Source: Calditrichota bacterium (GTDB taxonomy: Bacteria; Calditrichota; Calditrichia; Calditrichales; J004). Taken from it: a stretch of 64,000 nt of DNA. Below the pieces are notes generated by a model. The model saw nothing but the letters and a program-made list of their open reading frames with translations, ran no database searches and was not told the origin of the DNA. The stretch spans positions 1 through 64,000 of the forward strand of contig JABFGF010000002.1 in the NCBI GenBank assembly GCA_013112635.1, given 5' to 3'. The translations under genes and the position numbers were made by a program. Positions 1 to 7,833 of this stretch are shown piece by piece; the stretch's first letter is position 1; every line of letters starts with the position of its first letter.

Positions 1-140
1 TGTTCTAAGAAATAGTTTTTAATCTGGTTAAAGTAAGCTTCAGCCAGTATCGGTGTAAGGTTGAAATCATGAGAAATATTATTAACAATAGCGTTTTTAA
101 CAGACTTGGAATGAAGCCTTTTGGTAAGGTTTTGATCCAT
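1..140 (-). CDS. N-terminal part of an unknown protein (cut by window edge)
   Basis: An ATG at 138-140 on the minus strand opens a frame that stays open to the left edge and encodes about 46 residues, beginning MDQNLTKRLHSK and ending NYFLE. It is preceded by a near-perfect Shine-Dalgarno (AAGGAGGT, six bases before the ATG), much stronger than most start sites here. The fragment is a short helical segment resembling the N-terminus of DUF1670-type proteins, but that is only a weak impression from a few dozen residues. No function can be given. The start is well supported; the rest of the gene lies outside the window. Confidence 0.6.
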   Translation of the reverse strand, partial: MDQNLTKRLHSKSVKNAIVNNISHDFNLTPILAEAYFNQIKNYFLE

Positions 141-202
141 AATGATACCTCCTTAGATTTTGGTTTAAAATACACAAAATTCATTAAGGTATCATTTGAT
201 AC
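141..202 (-). promoter_or_regulatory. Inverted repeat overlapping the ribosome binding site
   Basis: AATGATACCT (141-150) and AGGTATCATT (187-196) form a perfect 10-base inverted repeat with 36 bases between. A second arm, TGATAC at 197-202, makes GTATCATTTGATAC (189-202) a palindrome. On the minus-strand transcript the 3' arm lies directly before the ATG and includes part of the AAGGAGGT Shine-Dalgarno, so folding would hide the ribosome binding site. It could equally be a repressor operator read as DNA. The repeat is seen directly; either role is inference. Confidence 0.45.
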
Positions 203-270
203 TAACTATAAGTGATAATTGAAAATTCTTCGACAGATTAAGAGGATAAATATCCTGTGGGCTTAATATT

Positions 271-3240
271 TTATTTTATTAATGCGGATTTAATTATTCG
301 ATGTTGTTGTTTGCCCGATAGATGAATGAAATATATCCCGGAGCTAATTTTTTCAGCATTCCACAAAAGAACATATTCACCGGGAGAATGATAGCTGTTT
401 TCCAAAACTTCAACCAACCTGCCTTGAATATCATAAACTGATATTTTTATATGCTCTTTTTTCGCCACACTATATTTGATTTTTGTAATGGAATTAAAAG
501 GATTTGGATAATTTTGCTGAAGTTGAAAAGTATATGGTTTTTTAATTCCCGGGTTCTCAATAATTCCGGTAATCACACTATTTTCTTTTCCGGGTGTTCC
601 ACCAACTAAAAGAGAAGCTTTCCAGTTATCGGCCAGGCTATTATTCAGCGCAGGATTAATAAGCTCCAAAGTAAATCCATCACCATCTGCTTTTTCGGGC
701 CAGGGATCTGTGTCATCAAACTGAACAGAATCCATCAAAACACCATTTTTGTTGTATAAACGAAGTTGGTCTCCCTGGCTGCTTAAACCAAAGTCCATCC
801 CGCCTATTACATTTGAAATAGCCGGATTTTGATTCTGGAATTTTGTCAAGTCTCTGCAAAGCACTAAATAACCATTTTTTTCCATGTGTACATCTTGAGG
901 AAATATAAAAACATTACTGCTGTCATCATCTCTAACAGACCAGCCCGACAAATCTACATCAATAACTTTTGGATTATAAAATTCCACCCAATCACCCGAA
1001 TCAAAATCTTTATATGAGTTATAATTTATTTCATTTATAACCAACTCCGGTATAGAATCAACTCTAAAAAAGATTTCAATTTCCAAACTATCACTGCTTG
1101 TAAGCTCAATATCTTCAGTGGTAAAACGATTTGCCCCCTGCTGCCAATAATCAAAAATATAACCTGGATTTGGTTTTGCTTTAAGATTCACTGGTATGCC
1201 AGAGAAATAGTCTCCCTGCCAATTGTTTTTGTTAATAGTTAACGAATTTATCTCGATTTTTCCCTGGTCCGGCTCAGCGATTTGCAGGTTGACTTTGATG
1301 GTATTACTAAGGTTAAATTTTTCTTTAATGTGTTCTTTTACAAATGCAGGTCTGGCATTTACATAGTTTCTTATAATATCAAGGTTATTATGCCAGTTAC
1401 TAAGACTGTTTTTCTTCCACCTGCTAAATTGTTTTTCAACGTCCGGTTCAATTTTTGATGAGAAGCTATTTATAATTCTGACAATAATATCAGCTTTAAA
1501 CGATGAGTTTAATAGGTCTGCAAAACGGTTAATGAAGTAATTTTTATAGGTTTCATTTTCCAATAAATTGCGGATAATTGCTGTATTTGCACCGCCTGCC
1601 GTTCTATCTCCAGACGTTGCTGTCGACCAGGCTAAAGAATTCCATTCGGGAAAACCATGATCCTGATGAGGAAGACCAAGCCCATGATCTACATCCCAAA
1701 TTATCCATTTCCATTTATGGTCACCATCCTGCGGTTTAAAAAATTTCATGTTATTTGAAAGCCAGTCAAAATTGCCCAGATAAACTTCCAGAATCCAGTA
1801 AGTGGTAAACCCCTTAATATCCAATAAATCTTTTACATGCTCATATTTATCTTCTTGAGATAAGTCCTGATCTATTATAAATGTGCGCATTTCATCATAT
1901 TGTTGCCAGGTTCCGTTAAGCGCATTGCGGTTACCCGGGAAACTAAAAGCACGCTCCAGCAAATCCAGTTTTCCCTCGTAAGGAAAATTTTCATCAATAT
2001 AATATTCATCCTGGCGTTCACGCAGATTATAAATGCCCCAATATTCCCCATTTAGGTAAATATTTACCGGCTCAAAAGCTGCGATCCCATTTTGAGGATC
2101 TATATCAAAATAAAGCTGGTGGGCAATCAAATCCCGGATATGAGAACCATTCTCCTCTTGCAAGCCATCATTTCCACCATTTCTTAAAACAAGCCTTTTA
2201 AATTTATCAATGTCTTTTTGATTAAAAAATTGGTGCTCGAAATAGTTTTCACCAAAAATTGGATTTGCATAAATCCGAAAAGATTGTTGAACGCGGTTAT
2301 CCGGTGAGTGAATTTTTATTCCTGCATTAGCTTTGAATCTTTCATTTTTCTGTTGATTGATAAATTCGAAACTGACCGGCTTTTCCCAATTTTTAAAGCG
2401 ATTATTATAAATGCCATTTTTGCCCCACATATGAACACTGTCAGTAACAAGATATACAACAGGCAAATGAGGCTGGTCTTCAAAAATATATGAGCGTGAC
2501 ATAATCTCACTATCCAGATATCCGGCGCGTTTAGAGATAACCCGTAAGACTGTTGTTGAATTAATAATTAATGGCTCTACATATTTTTGTGTATTTGAGT
2601 CTAATGGCGTTTCAAAATTTAATGTATAGAAAATTTCTGTATCCGGCGCGTCTACAGAAATGTCTACACTAATGGGAGAGTTGAAAAAACCGCTTTCATG
2701 AGAAATTTGGGGCTTTTTACTTCTTTCAAGAATGGGATTAGTATCATTAGGCAAAGCGGGAGTTGGTTGATCAAAAAAAGACCATTCTTCAAAATTATCC
2801 AGTTGCCGGCCAAATGAGATATCTGAATATTGCTGACCAAATTCAATTTCATCTACTACAAGCGTATCTTTATTTGTCAGGATTATCTCTTCACCGGAAC
2901 TTGAGAGTTTAAAGCCAACATGGCGTACACCTTGTTCAGGTTCTCCGTCTGCCCAGAGAATTAAAAACGAGTTTGGTAAAATTTCCAGTGAATCAGTGGA
3001 ATCAGAAAATTGCCACTTTAACTTTTCATTGGAATCATCAGAAATATAAAAACCGGCTAAATTAACTAAACTATCTGTATTATTATAAATTTCGATCCAA
3101 TCTTCATATTGGCCATAATCATCCTTACTGGATTTGCTGTTTATGGCCATAAACTCGTTTATGAACAGATCTTGTGCAAAAGTGTTGGATAAGCCAATAA
3201 ATATTAAAATTAAAACTGATCGTGTATATGAAATTTTCAT
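271..3240 (-). CDS. Secreted CotH-kinase / lamin-tail protein with type IX sorting domain
   Basis: A 989-residue protein exported through the inner membrane by its signal peptide (MKISYTRSVLILIFIGLSN...FAQ) and probably surface-attached. Domains in order: lamin-tail domain (about 22-140, 'LFINEFMA'), chitobiase C-terminal-like beta domain (about 175-255), CotH domain (about 280-640, with 'YWGIYNLRERQDE' and 'WKWIIWDVDHGLGLP'), second lamin-tail domain (about 735-850, 'LVINEINYNS'), and a type IX sorting domain from 'NYPNPFNS' to the end. CotH-family members are atypical protein kinases; the substrate here is unknown. The ATG at 3240 is preferred to a codon 13 residues upstream because it begins the signal peptide and clears the upstream gene by 7 bases. 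It may share a transcript with the Rof and globin genes. Confidence 0.85.
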   Translation of the reverse strand: MKISYTRSVLILIFIGLSNTFAQDLFINEFMAINSKSSKDDYGQYEDWIEIYNNTDSLVNLAGFYISDDSNEKLKWQFSDSTDSLEILPNSFLILWADGEPEQGVRHVGFKLSSSGEEIILTNKDTLVVDEIEFGQQYSDISFGRQLDNFEEWSFFDQPTPALPNDTNPILERSKKPQISHESGFFNSPISVDISVDAPDTEIFYTLNFETPLDSNTQKYVEPLIINSTTVLRVISKRAGYLDSEIMSRSYIFEDQPHLPVVYLVTDSVHMWGKNGIYNNRFKNWEKPVSFEFINQQKNERFKANAGIKIHSPDNRVQQSFRIYANPIFGENYFEHQFFNQKDIDKFKRLVLRNGGNDGLQEENGSHIRDLIAHQLYFDIDPQNGIAAFEPVNIYLNGEYWGIYNLRERQDEYYIDENFPYEGKLDLLERAFSFPGNRNALNGTWQQYDEMRTFIIDQDLSQEDKYEHVKDLLDIKGFTTYWILEVYLGNFDWLSNNMKFFKPQDGDHKWKWIIWDVDHGLGLPHQDHGFPEWNSLAWSTATSGDRTAGGANTAIIRNLLENETYKNYFINRFADLLNSSFKADIIVRIINSFSSKIEPDVEKQFSRWKKNSLSNWHNNLDIIRNYVNARPAFVKEHIKEKFNLSNTIKVNLQIAEPDQGKIEINSLTINKNNWQGDYFSGIPVNLKAKPNPGYIFDYWQQGANRFTTEDIELTSSDSLEIEIFFRVDSIPELVINEINYNSYKDFDSGDWVEFYNPKVIDVDLSGWSVRDDDSSNVFIFPQDVHMEKNGYLVLCRDLTKFQNQNPAISNVIGGMDFGLSSQGDQLRLYNKNGVLMDSVQFDDTDPWPEKADGDGFTLELINPALNNSLADNWKASLLVGGTPGKENSVITGIIENPGIKKPYTFQLQQNYPNPFNSITKIKYSVAKKEHIKISVYDIQGRLVEVLENSYHSPGEYVLLWNAEKISSGIYFIHLSGKQQHRIIKSALIK

Positions 3241-3247
3241 GAAATAT

Positions 3248-3511
3248 TTAACAATAGTTAACCAATTCTTTGCCATCAACGCTTATAATTAAATCAAGGC
3301 GGATCTGAATGTCATTTTCCAGAATCAAAAACTCTGCGCCATCCTTGGTAATAATATCTTTTATCTTTGATTTGATGCAGTTTTGATCTCCGCTTTCAAC
3401 TCTATGAATTATCTCAACAGAAGTTTGCCTAACTGCCAGAGATTCTAATTCATCATGAAAGGAACAACTAACAGGTTTATACGGAAGCGTTTTTGTTTTT
3501 ATTATTTTCAA
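3248..3511 (-). CDS. Rof-like Rho-binding antiterminator
   Basis: An 87-residue protein resembling the Rof / Rho-binding antiterminator family (small Sm-like beta barrel that binds Rho and blocks termination). Family-like features are 'YKPVSCSFHDELESLA' near the N-terminus (family pattern Y-x-P-I/V-x-C-x-x-x-D/H-E-L-E) and the later 'KDGAEFLILENDIQIRLDLIISVDG', which in the family runs 'G-x-E-Y/F-L-x-L-x-x-x-x-x-I-R-L-D-x-I'; key residues lie at about 11-26 and 56-77. It starts with TTG, overlapping the stop of the upstream globin gene as TTGA, so translation is probably coupled. It has no signal peptide and acts in the cytoplasm. Assignment rests on motif likeness, not a search. Confidence 0.7.
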   Translation of the reverse strand: MKIIKTKTLPYKPVSCSFHDELESLAVRQTSVEIIHRVESGDQNCIKSKIKDIITKDGAEFLILENDIQIRLDLIISVDGKELVNYC

Positions 3512-3900
3512 AGCTTGCTTTCTGGGTTTAATATTTTAACCTGCATTACCATAGCGATTGATTGAGCACGGTTTTTTGCAAAGTGAGCCTTCTCACCGGC
3601 AAATAGTTCATCAACGCTGTTTTTAAAATGAGCAAGCCAGGCATCAAAATGTTCTTTTTTTAATGGTGTTTGTTTATTTAATTCAAGATGTGGCTGCATT
3701 GCATTACGACGGTATGTATCTGATCCAAAAATAAGGTTTTCCCAAAAATCACTAATCAGCAAAATATGTGGTTCCAACTCAATCTTGGCTACGTCCGTAA
3801 AAATATAACTCAAGCTTTCGTCTGACAGCAGCTTTTCATAGAATATCCTAATCAGATTTTCAATATCATTACGATTCGTAATATCTTTTTTCTCTTTCAA
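3508..3900 (-). CDS. Group 3 truncated haemoglobin
   Basis: A 130-residue cytosolic haem protein of the group III (P-type) truncated haemoglobins, which bind O2, NO or sulfide or act in oxidative stress. Family features: 'FYEKLLSDESLSYIF' in the A-B region, 'FWENLIFGSDTY' with 'MQPHLEL' in the E region, and 'HFDAWL' carrying the likely proximal haem His (H84), then 'AQSIAMVM' in helix H. No ATG exists in the N-terminal part; a TTG at 3900 is the best start, with AGGAAG eight bases upstream and an in-frame stop just beyond. Its stop overlaps the start of the Rof-like gene. Confidence 0.9.
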   Translation of the reverse strand: MKEKKDITNRNDIENLIRIFYEKLLSDESLSYIFTDVAKIELEPHILLISDFWENLIFGSDTYRRNAMQPHLELNKQTPLKKEHFDAWLAHFKNSVDELFAGEKAHFAKNRAQSIAMVMQVKILNPESKL

Positions 3901-3912
3901 ACGACACGCTTC

Positions 3913-5166
3913 CTATACATTGTCTTCTTTAATCATTATAAAATTGGCAATTAATTGAAAGGCAATAAAACCCAAAAGAAAAATTGTTGCCCAACCACCG
4001 AAAAGAACTCCTGTGCTAAAAGCATTTGAAATAGCTAACAGGCCAACAATAAACATAACACCCGCATAAGCAGGTAGCGCATATTTATATCTTGATGATG
4101 CAAACATCACACTAAACGGAACCATCATTGCAAAACCAAAAACCGCAATACTTATCCACTTACTTTCACCCGAAAAGATATACAATGCCAAACCACCTAA
4201 AAATGCCAGAAAACTAAATCCCACAAAATTTGAACTTATAATTTCATCCTTATCCAGAAGGTGTTTTCCATATTTGTTTAACCGCAAAAATAAATTACTG
4301 ATCGGCCTCATAACCCAGGTTGAAAAAGCTAAAACAGCCATCAAAATTAACACCGGGGTTAAAAATGGTTGCAGCGACTCATTGTTTTGAGAAATTTTAT
4401 TTATAATTCTATAAGCAAAATAGAACCCAATAATTACACCCCATTGATATTTGGCTGTCAAGTTACTCATAAAAAACGAGTATTTTAAAAACAGCCTGTA
4501 AAAAATATATCGTGCTTTTAGGGCTTCAATCATCCCTCTTTGTGCAAACTCAAAATTCGGATCATTTTTTAATGCTTCGCTGAAATGCACAAGGGCTTTT
4601 TTGTGATCTCCCTTTTCCAATAAGTTCCAACCATAATTGGCATGAGTGTAGGCATTGTTGGGATCTTCTTTTAATGCATCCTCAATCGTCTCAAAAGATG
4701 CGTCTTTTTTATTAAGCTTTAACTGGGCTGTACTGCGGATATTTAGAGCGAGGATATTTTCTGAATCCAGCCCCAATGCATTGTTGGCCAAATCAAGAGC
4801 CGAATCAAATTGTTTTCGTTCCAGCTTAATTGATGCCCACATAGCAAAATAATCAGCATCCCCGGCATTTAGGTTAATGGCCACATTTAATGATTGTTCT
4901 GCTTCATCATATTTGTCCAAACGGAGCATCACCCGCCCTTTGATAAAATGTAAATAGTCTTCATCGGGCGCCTGGCTTATCGCATTATTAATAAGGTCTT
5001 GTGCCTTGTTATTTTTACCAAGCTCAAGGGCAACCTGGCTGCTCATTGCCAGCAAATGGAAATTATTAGGATCCTGGCCAATCAACTCCGAGAGAAGTTT
5101 ATCGGCTTCATCAAACCTGTTTTGCTGGATTAAAATCTCGGCACGGCTGTAAAGTTGTTCATTCAT
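3913..5166 (-). CDS. TPR-repeat membrane protein
   Basis: A 417-residue protein with about six tetratricopeptide repeats in the first 200 residues (for example 'YLHFIKGRVMLRLDKYDEAE', 'AYTHANYGWNLLEKGDHKKA') followed by six hydrophobic helices to the C-terminus. The TPR part has no signal peptide, so it should face the cytoplasm and the second half should anchor it in the inner membrane. ATG 5166 is chosen over TTG 5178 because it lies one base after the stop of the AAA+ gene, implying coupled translation. The pair probably forms one functional unit. No named family is recognised beyond the TPRs. Confidence 0.75.
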   Translation of the reverse strand: MNEQLYSRAEILIQQNRFDEADKLLSELIGQDPNNFHLLAMSSQVALELGKNNKAQDLINNAISQAPDEDYLHFIKGRVMLRLDKYDEAEQSLNVAINLNAGDADYFAMWASIKLERKQFDSALDLANNALGLDSENILALNIRSTAQLKLNKKDASFETIEDALKEDPNNAYTHANYGWNLLEKGDHKKALVHFSEALKNDPNFEFAQRGMIEALKARYIFYRLFLKYSFFMSNLTAKYQWGVIIGFYFAYRIINKISQNNESLQPFLTPVLILMAVLAFSTWVMRPISNLFLRLNKYGKHLLDKDEIISSNFVGFSFLAFLGGLALYIFSGESKWISIAVFGFAMMVPFSVMFASSRYKYALPAYAGVMFIVGLLAISNAFSTGVLFGGWATIFLLGFIAFQLIANFIMIKEDNV

Positions 5167-5167
5167 A

Positions 5168-6475
5168 TTATTTATCAATTTTTAAATAGCTAAGAATGTC
5201 ATCATACAATCCTGAATTGTTCGCATACAAGGCAAAATTTTTAGCAGAAGAAAACCATTCTTTTGTGGTGGGTTTATGTTTTTTAATAGATTTTTGCAGA
5301 TCCTTGGTTGTTATTGGTTTAGGAATCCCTTCTTTAATGGCTTGTTCTAATTTGCCTTCAATTGAAATATCAACCAAGGCTTCAATATCGGCACCTGAAT
5401 ATTCTTCTGTTTTTTTGGCCAATGCTGCATAATCAATTGCCTCGGAGGGCTTGCCTTCCAGTTTCAATTTTAAAATCAACTCTCTGGCCGATGCGTCTGG
5501 CGGAGGTACAAAAATAATACGGTCAAATCTGCCCGGGCGTCTAAATGCAGAATCCAGGTGCCACGGTGCATTGGTTGCACCTAAAATCAAAACACCTTCA
5601 TTATCATTTTCCAGACCGTCCAATTCCTGTAAAAACTGGTTAATCAAATGTCTGCCCCCCGATTGTTTCATATCGCTGCGGCTGGCACCAAGGGCATCAA
5701 TCTCATCAAAAAACAAAACGCATGGTGTGTTTTGGCGGGCAATCTCAAATATTTCATGCAGATTTTTTTCGCTGTTGCCAATCCACATATCCAGGATATC
5801 GTTTAAGCTTACACTAATAAAACGAGCATTTACCTGCCCGGCCGTCGCTTTTGCCAGATAGGTTTTACCACAACCCGGTGGTCCATAAAGCAAAATGCCA
5901 CCACCTATTTTTTTGCCATAGGCTTTATAAATTTCCGGATGTTTAAGCGGCTGGATAATTTTTAAATCAATCTCTTTTTTGACATCATCCATTCCGCCAA
6001 CATTATCAAAATTGATTGTAGGCTTTTGAATAAATGAGGGGTCATCTTCATCAATTTCCGAATCTTCATGCAAAGTTGCAGCTACTCGTAATTGCGCATC
6101 CAAATCTTCATCTGTAAAAGCTGGGTTGATTTCCAGAAGGCTTTTGTAAATCTCGATCGCCTGAGCTAACGAATTTTCTTTCACCAATGCCTTTGTATGT
6201 AAAAGTAAAACATCAAAATCTTGCGGATTAGATTGTACTAATTCTTCGAGGATAACATTGCATTTTGAATATTCACCTTTTGCGAAAAAAACCCTGGCCA
6301 TTCCAAATTGGATATTTAAATCATTATCCAATGCCAGCAATTCCTGATATTCTTTTTCTGCTTCATCCAACCTGTTTAAACTTAACAGCGTTTCCGCCAG
6401 GTGCAATTTTAGAGGTACGTTATCCGGAGAATTTTTCAAGGCTTCTCTCAGCCTGTCAATTGTTGCATTATCCAT
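5168..6475 (-). CDS. TPR-domain AAA+ ATPase (Cdc48/FtsH-like single ring)
   Basis: A 435-residue soluble protein. The first 130 residues are TPR-like helices ('LHLAETLLSLNRLDEAEKEY'), then a linker and a classical AAA domain from about 155: Walker A 'GPPGCGKT' (198-205), Walker B 'VLFFDEID' (253-260), the arginine-finger segment 'RRPGRFDR' (312-319) and a sensor-2 helix region 'EEYSGADIEALVD'. The AAA core resembles the D domains of Cdc48/VAT and of FtsH, but there is no protease domain and no second ATPase ring. It likely remodels or unfolds a protein partner delivered by TPRs. ATG 6475 is preferred to an upstream TTG because it begins the conserved helix. It sits one base before the TPR membrane gene. 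Confidence 0.85.
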   Translation of the reverse strand: MDNATIDRLREALKNSPDNVPLKLHLAETLLSLNRLDEAEKEYQELLALDNDLNIQFGMARVFFAKGEYSKCNVILEELVQSNPQDFDVLLLHTKALVKENSLAQAIEIYKSLLEINPAFTDEDLDAQLRVAATLHEDSEIDEDDPSFIQKPTINFDNVGGMDDVKKEIDLKIIQPLKHPEIYKAYGKKIGGGILLYGPPGCGKTYLAKATAGQVNARFISVSLNDILDMWIGNSEKNLHEIFEIARQNTPCVLFFDEIDALGASRSDMKQSGGRHLINQFLQELDGLENDNEGVLILGATNAPWHLDSAFRRPGRFDRIIFVPPPDASARELILKLKLEGKPSEAIDYAALAKKTEEYSGADIEALVDISIEGKLEQAIKEGIPKPITTKDLQKSIKKHKPTTKEWFSSAKNFALYANNSGLYDDILSYLKIDK

Positions 6476-6530
6476 ATTTAGACTTTTTTTAGGGTTGTCC
6501 TTTCTTTGACAATCTTTCAATCGTCAATCC

Positions 6531-7013
6531 TTAGTGGTGATGTCCACCAGGACCGTGAACATGGCCATGCTCGAGTTCTTCAGCTGATGCATCGCGAACT
6601 TCCACAACCTCTACATCAAAATTCAATGTTTCATTTGCTAATGGATGATTGCCATCAAGAATTACCGTATCGCCAAAAACTTTGGAAACAACATATAGCT
6701 GCATTCCCTGTGGTCCCTGGGTTTGTACTTCCATACCAACCTGAATATTATCAACACCTTCAAACTGGTCCTTTTTTACCTGAAGCATATTTTTGTCATC
6801 TCTAATCCCATATCCCTTTTCAGGAGGTACAGAAACAGATAACTTATCTCCTTTTTCTTTTCCAAGAAGCTCTTCTTCCAGACCGGGGATAATATTACCA
6901 AAGCCATGCAGGTAATAAAGTGGATCTTTTCCTTCTGATGAATCAAGAGTTTCTCCATTTGAATTGGTGAGTTTGTAATTCATTCCAACAACTTTTTTAT
7001 CTTCAATTTTCAC
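6531..7013 (-). CDS. slyD: SlyD-like FKBP-type peptidyl-prolyl isomerase
   Basis: A 160-residue cytosolic isomerase and chaperone. The FKBP half contains 'YYLHGFGNIIPGLEEELLGK' and 'VPPEKGYGIRDD'; the inserted IF (chaperone) domain spans about 75-120; the C-terminus 'EHGHVHGPGGHHH' is a histidine-rich metal-binding tail as in E. coli SlyD, which binds Ni(II) and helps hydrogenase maturation. It starts at GTG 7013, with AAAGGA six bases upstream. No hydrogenase genes are seen nearby, so a general folding role is more likely here. Confidence 0.9.
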   Translation of the reverse strand: MKIEDKKVVGMNYKLTNSNGETLDSSEGKDPLYYLHGFGNIIPGLEEELLGKEKGDKLSVSVPPEKGYGIRDDKNMLQVKKDQFEGVDNIQVGMEVQTQGPQGMQLYVVSKVFGDTVILDGNHPLANETLNFDVEVVEVRDASAEELEHGHVHGPGGHHH

Positions 7014-7192
7014 TTAGTATCCTTTCTTTTTTTAGTGAAGGCAAATTTAGCAAATGACGCTGAATCAACCAAAATTTCTTTTACAAATTGACCTAATTTC
7101 AAATTATCTTTTACAGTTTTTTTTGCATTCGCCTATATGACATCATAATTTGATTTCAATATGAAGTCGTTTTGTGCAATCAGGAGCTAAAA

Positions 7193-7450
7193 ATGAAAAC
7201 AATTACTATCCGTGGTGTTGACCCAACTTTGGCAGACGCCCTTCAAAAAAAAGCGTTTCAGGAAAAAGAGAGCATCAATAAAACAATCTTGAAAATTATG
7301 AGAAAAGAGCTTGGCTTGCTTCAAGATTCATTTTATAAAAGGCACCATGATCTTGACCATTTAGCAGGAACCTGGAATGCAGAAGACGCTAAGGAGTTTG
7401 ATAAGAACATTGAACCTTTTAACAAAATTGATGCAGAGATTTGGAAATGA
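7193..7450 (+). CDS. VapB/FitA-type antitoxin (ribbon-helix-helix)
   Basis: An 85-residue DNA-binding antitoxin. The N-terminus 'MKTITIRGVDPTLADALQKK' is the beta strand and first helix of a ribbon-helix-helix domain, and the C-terminal tail, rich in acidic and aromatic residues, should wrap the toxin. ATG 7193 has AGGAG seven bases upstream (7182-7186) and is chosen over an earlier codon. Its stop overlaps the toxin ATG as ATGA, the usual coupled arrangement. It is expected to repress its own promoter. Confidence 0.85.
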   Translation: MKTITIRGVDPTLADALQKKAFQEKESINKTILKIMRKELGLLQDSFYKRHHDLDHLAGTWNAEDAKEFDKNIEPFNKIDAEIWK

Positions 7451-7833
7451 GAAAAGTATTAATCGATACAAATATTTATTCTGCGTTTAAGCTAAACAAC
7501 AAAGCGGTTATTGAGTCTTTCCAAAAGTTTGATTTAATTGGGATTGATGTAACTGTTATGGCTGAACTTTATTCCGGATTTAAATTAGGTAGCCGGGAAA
7601 AAATAAACCGGGAAGAATTTGAAGAGTTTTTAAATATTCCCCGGGTAAGGTTATTTGGACATGATGATTCTACTGCAGATTTTTATGGAAACATATTTAC
7701 GGATCTTAGAGCAAACGGAAAACCAATTCCAACAAATGATATTTGGATTGCCGCAGTTGCCAAACAACAAGGGCTTGCACTTTATACCTTAGATAAACAC
7801 TTTGAGAATATAAGTGGCCTAATCCTCATTTAA
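7447..7833 (+). CDS. vapC: VapC-type PIN-domain toxin
   Basis: A 128-residue PIN-domain ribonuclease. Acidic metal-binding residues are visible: D in 'VLIDTNIYSA' near the N-terminus, E in 'VTVMAELYSGF', D in 'PTNDIWIAAVA' and D in 'LYTLDKHFENI'. Family members cleave tRNA or rRNA when released from the antitoxin. The gene overlaps its antitoxin by four bases. Its 3' end overlaps the convergent aminotransferase gene by eight bases, so the two transcripts would be antisense there. Confidence 0.9.
   Translation: MRKVLIDTNIYSAFKLNNKAVIESFQKFDLIGIDVTVMAELYSGFKLGSREKINREEFEEFLNIPRVRLFGHDDSTADFYGNIFTDLRANGKPIPTNDIWIAAVAKQQGLALYTLDKHFENISGLILI

Noticed and set aside
242-255. Palindrome AGGATAAATATCCT downstream of the CotH gene as a terminator
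   Set aside because: The loop would be only two bases and no U tract follows; it could be chance in AT-rich DNA.
2308-2852. Short frames inside the CotH gene on both strands
   Set aside because: They overlap a long coding frame with clear domains, and have no homology, start-site or codon evidence.
5451-5861. A 136-codon plus-strand frame inside the AAA+ gene
   Set aside because: It lies opposite the conserved Walker motifs; its codons are only the shadow of the minus-strand gene.
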